Source of the DNA: Gemmatimonadota bacterium
GTDB lineage: Bacteria; Gemmatimonadota; Gemmatimonadetes; Palauibacterales; Palauibacteraceae
Length of the DNA: 37,172 nucleotides
Assembly (NCBI GenBank): GCA_022826685.1
Contig: JAJDUL010000072.1
Span: 1 to 37,172 of the forward strand
Direction: 5' to 3'
Every line of letters starts with the position of its first letter. Position 1 is the first letter of the stretch. The notes below the pieces were generated by a model. The model worked only from the letters and a program-made list of their open reading frames with translations. It was not told where the DNA came from and did not search any database. Below are positions 35,199 through 37,172 of this stretch, piece by piece. Both the position numbers and the translations under genes were made by a program.

Positions 35199-36746
35199 AT
35201 GGAACACAGCCGTTCGGAGGACAGATCCGGGACGCGCTCGCGCGGCCAGCGCATCGGACTGTGGCTCGGACCGCTCCTCTTCCTGCTGGTGCTGCTGCTC
35301 GACCTCGAGCCCGGGCGGCCGGAGGTCACCCGCATGGCGGCGGTGGCGGTCCTCATGGCCACATGGTGGATCACCGACGCGATTCCGCTCTTCGCGACCG
35401 CGCTTCTCCCGCTTCTCCTGTTCCCGCTCCTCGGGATCGAACGGACCGCGGAGACGGCACCTCACTATTTCAACAGCACGATCGTTCTCTTCCTCGGCGG
35501 TTTCATGATCGCGCTCACGATGGAGAAGTGGGACGTGCACCGGCGGATCGCCCTCTGGGTCATCCGGGCGGTGGGCGGCGGTCCCGCCCGCATCGTGCTC
35601 GGCTTCATGCTCGCGGCGGCCTTCCTCTCCATGTGGATCTCGAATACGGCGACCGCGATCATGATGGTCCCGGTCGGACTCGCCGTCATCCTGCGCATGG
35701 AAGAGCAGTTCGGTCAGAGCAGCACGCGCGCCTTCTCCGTGTCGATCATGCTGGGAATCGCGTACGCCTGCTCCGCCGGCGGGATCGCGACGCTGGTCGG
35801 CACGCCGCCGAACCTCTCCCTGCAGCGAATCTTCGCGATCACCTTCCCCGACGCTCCGCACATCGCCTTCGGGGTGTGGTTCGTCATGGCGCTGCCGATC
35901 GCGGCGCTCATGCTGGTCTTCGCGTGGATACTCATCACCCGGGTCTTCTTCCGCGTGCCGGAGGACGTGACCGTCGACCGCGACGTCGTGGAGTCCGAGA
36001 TGCGGAAGCTCGGCTCCGTCGCCTTCGAGGAGCGGGCGATCCTCGCGGTCTTCGCCTCGACGGCGCTGCTGTGGGTCTTCCGCGCACCGATCGAGATCGG
36101 CCGGTTCACGATCCCGGGCTGGTCCTCGCTCCTGCCCTACGGTCACCTGATCGACGACGGGACCGTCGCGATCACGATGGCCTGTATCCTCTTTCTCGTC
36201 CCGACGAGGTCGCCGGGTGCAAGGTCCGCCACCGTCATGGGACCGGACGTGGTGCGGCGGCTTCCGTGGAACATCGTGCTGCTGTTCGGGGGAGGTTTCG
36301 CCCTCGCGCACGGCTTCCAGGCCACGGGGCTCGCGCGGTTCGTCGGAGAGGGATTCAGCGGGCTGTCGACGGTGCCGCCGCTCGTTCTGATCCTGGTCAT
36401 CTGCCTCGCGATGACGTTCCTCACCGAACTCACCTCGAACACGGCGACGACGGAGATGGTGCTCCCGATCTTCGCGGCGGTCGCCGTCGCGACAGGCGTT
36501 CACCCGCTCCTGCTGATGGTCCCGGCGACGCTCTCCGCCTCGTGCGCCGTCATGATGCCGGTGGCGACACCGCCCAACGCCGTGGTGTTCGGGAGCAACC
36601 GGGTGAGGATCGCGGAGATGGCGCGGGCGGGACTCTTCCTCAACCTCATCGGCGCCGTCGTGATCACGCTGATCTTCCGCGCCGTCGGCCCGCTCCTGTT
36701 CGGGATAGAACCGGGCGTCCTCCCCGACTGGGCGGTGACCCCCTAG
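35199..36746 (+). CDS. DASS/SLC13-family anion (dicarboxylate or sulfate):Na+ symporter
   Basis: Inner-membrane transporter of 515 residues with about eleven to twelve helices. Seen: the two family SNT motifs, WISNTATA (148-150) and LTSNTATTEM (413-415), which bind Na+ and substrate carboxylate in characterised members such as VcINDY, together with TLVGTPPN and MPVATPPNAVVFGS, the paired TPPN loops. LFLGGFMIALTMEKWDVHRRIA is also typical. Substrate is probably a C4-dicarboxylate or similar anion, but cannot be fixed from sequence. ATG start with GAGGAA upstream. Followed by two hairpins. Confidence 0.9.
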   Translation: MEHSRSEDRSGTRSRGQRIGLWLGPLLFLLVLLLDLEPGRPEVTRMAAVAVLMATWWITDAIPLFATALLPLLLFPLLGIERTAETAPHYFNSTIVLFLGGFMIALTMEKWDVHRRIALWVIRAVGGGPARIVLGFMLAAAFLSMWISNTATAIMMVPVGLAVILRMEEQFGQSSTRAFSVSIMLGIAYACSAGGIATLVGTPPNLSLQRIFAITFPDAPHIAFGVWFVMALPIAALMLVFAWILITRVFFRVPEDVTVDRDVVESEMRKLGSVAFEERAILAVFASTALLWVFRAPIEIGRFTIPGWSSLLPYGHLIDDGTVAITMACILFLVPTRSPGARSATVMGPDVVRRLPWNIVLLFGGGFALAHGFQATGLARFVGEGFSGLSTVPPLVLILVICLAMTFLTELTSNTATTEMVLPIFAAVAVATGVHPLLLMVPATLSASCAVMMPVATPPNAVVFGSNRVRIAEMARAGLFLNLIGAVVITLIFRAVGPLLFGIEPGVLPDWAVTP

Positions 36747-36759
36747 GCAGTCCTGCGGC

Positions 36760-36827
36760 GCCCCCCGCGGAGGGGGCCGGAGAGTGGGGATGCCGGTCGG
36801 GTCGCCCGCCGAGACGACCCGACCGGC
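36760..36827. terminator. Two hairpins between convergent genes
   Basis: GCCCCC (36760-36765) pairs with GGGGGC (36772-36777). Further on, GCCGGTCGGGTCG (36792-36804) pairs perfectly over 13 bases with CGACCCGACCGGC (36815-36827) around a ten-base loop. There is no T tract on either strand. Position between convergent genes suggests a two-way terminator. Confidence 0.55.
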
Positions 36828-36837
36828 AAGAAGTCCG

Positions 36838-37172
36838 CTACATGCCCTGGTGTGCGCCCATCAGGAACCAGTGCAGCATCAGGCTCCCGTCCTCGCCGCG
36901 CGAATACAGCGCCGCGTAGTGCCCCCCGCTCCCGTCCTCGGTGCCGTAGGTGCCGATGCCCACCGCGTGCCCCTCGTCGAGGTCGTGCGCGGACCAGGTC
37001 GACATGCCGCTGAACATGACGCCCGCGTCGAACAGCGCCTGCAGCCCCTCCTCGACGGCCGCGCGGCCCTCGCGCGCCCGCTCTCCGGGCAGCATGGCGA
37101 CGGCGTCCTCGGTGAACGTGTTCGCGACCATGGAGGCGTGCCCCATGTGGTAGTGCGTGACGAAGTAGGCGC
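36838..37172 (-). CDS. NTF2-like (SnoaL/DUF4440-type) protein, 5' end outside window
   Basis: At least 110 residues are visible, reading on without a stop from the right edge (AYFVTHYHMGHASMVANTFTED in part). Seen: the pattern of small cone-shaped alpha+beta proteins, MVANTFTEDAVAMLPGERAREGRAAVEEGLQALFDAGV, then strands with SAHDLDEGHAVGIGTYG and LMLHWFLMGAHQGM. In DUF4440/SnoaL proteins a similar F-x-x-DA-x-x-x-P-G pattern is usual. An internal ATG at 37146 is not trusted as the start since the frame continues conserved-looking upstream. Function unknown; such proteins include isomerases, lyases and ketosteroid binders. Confidence 0.65.
   Translation of the reverse strand, partial: AYFVTHYHMGHASMVANTFTEDAVAMLPGERAREGRAAVEEGLQALFDAGVMFSGMSTWSAHDLDEGHAVGIGTYGTEDGSGGHYAALYSRGEDGSLMLHWFLMGAHQGM

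Overview
This is a gene-dense, G+C-rich stretch of a bacterial chromosome made almost entirely of housekeeping genes. The codon use, gene content and gene order (folD-xseA-xseB-ispA-nadK-recN; infC-rpmI-rplT-pheS-pheT-zapA-rny; secD-secF with mutL, miaA and bshA; an HrcA/CIRCE-controlled groESL) suit a free-living, Gram-negative-type bacterium. A signal-peptide outer-membrane barrel and lipobox proteins support two membranes. I infer Gemmatimonadota or a neighbouring phylum. That rests on overall impression, since no rRNA is present.

Layout. (1) 1-3.2 kb: a minus-strand Ca2+/H+ antiporter behind a tRNA-Cys, divergent from a plus-strand outer-membrane protein whose promoter looks leaderless. 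(2) 3.2-16.5 kb: one long minus-strand series. Read in transcription order it is an infC leader with promoter and attenuator, infC, rpmI, rplT, pheS, pheT, a ZapB-like coiled coil, zapA, a 6S-like RNA with a strong terminator, rny, folD, xseA, xseB, ispA, nadK, recN. Many junctions are ATGA or GTGA overlaps. (3) 16.5-22.5 kb: thrS and two tandem paralogous secreted zinc metalloproteases. (4) 22.6-24.8 kb: groES-groEL with a perfect CIRCE operator and a good promoter. (5) 24.9-25.1 kb: a small two-helix membrane protein on the plus strand. (6) 25.1-34.9 kb: a nine-gene minus-strand chain in transcription order secD, secF, tatD, mutL, miaA, bshA, uppP, birA, coaX. (7) 35.2-37.2 kb: a plus-strand DASS/SLC13 transporter and, convergent with it, an NTF2-like protein cut by the window edge.

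The genes cover translation (infC, L35, L20, PheRS, ThrRS, miaA), DNA repair (recN, xseAB, mutL, tatD), cofactors and lipids (folD, nadK, coaX, birA, ispA, uppP, bshA), cell division (zapA and partner), RNA turnover (rny), protein folding (groESL) and export (secDF). I found no CRISPR array, insertion sequence, prophage or toxin-antitoxin pair.

No undescribed multi-gene system stands out. The best leads are the 6S-like RNA between zapA and rny, the terminator-type attenuator in the infC leader, the tandem secreted metalloproteases, phased heptamer repeats between rny and folD, and the acidic insert in SecD. Many start codons were moved from the longest reading frame on ribosome-site, overlap or RNA-gene evidence. 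The dense G+C content produces many long shadow reading frames, which are left out.
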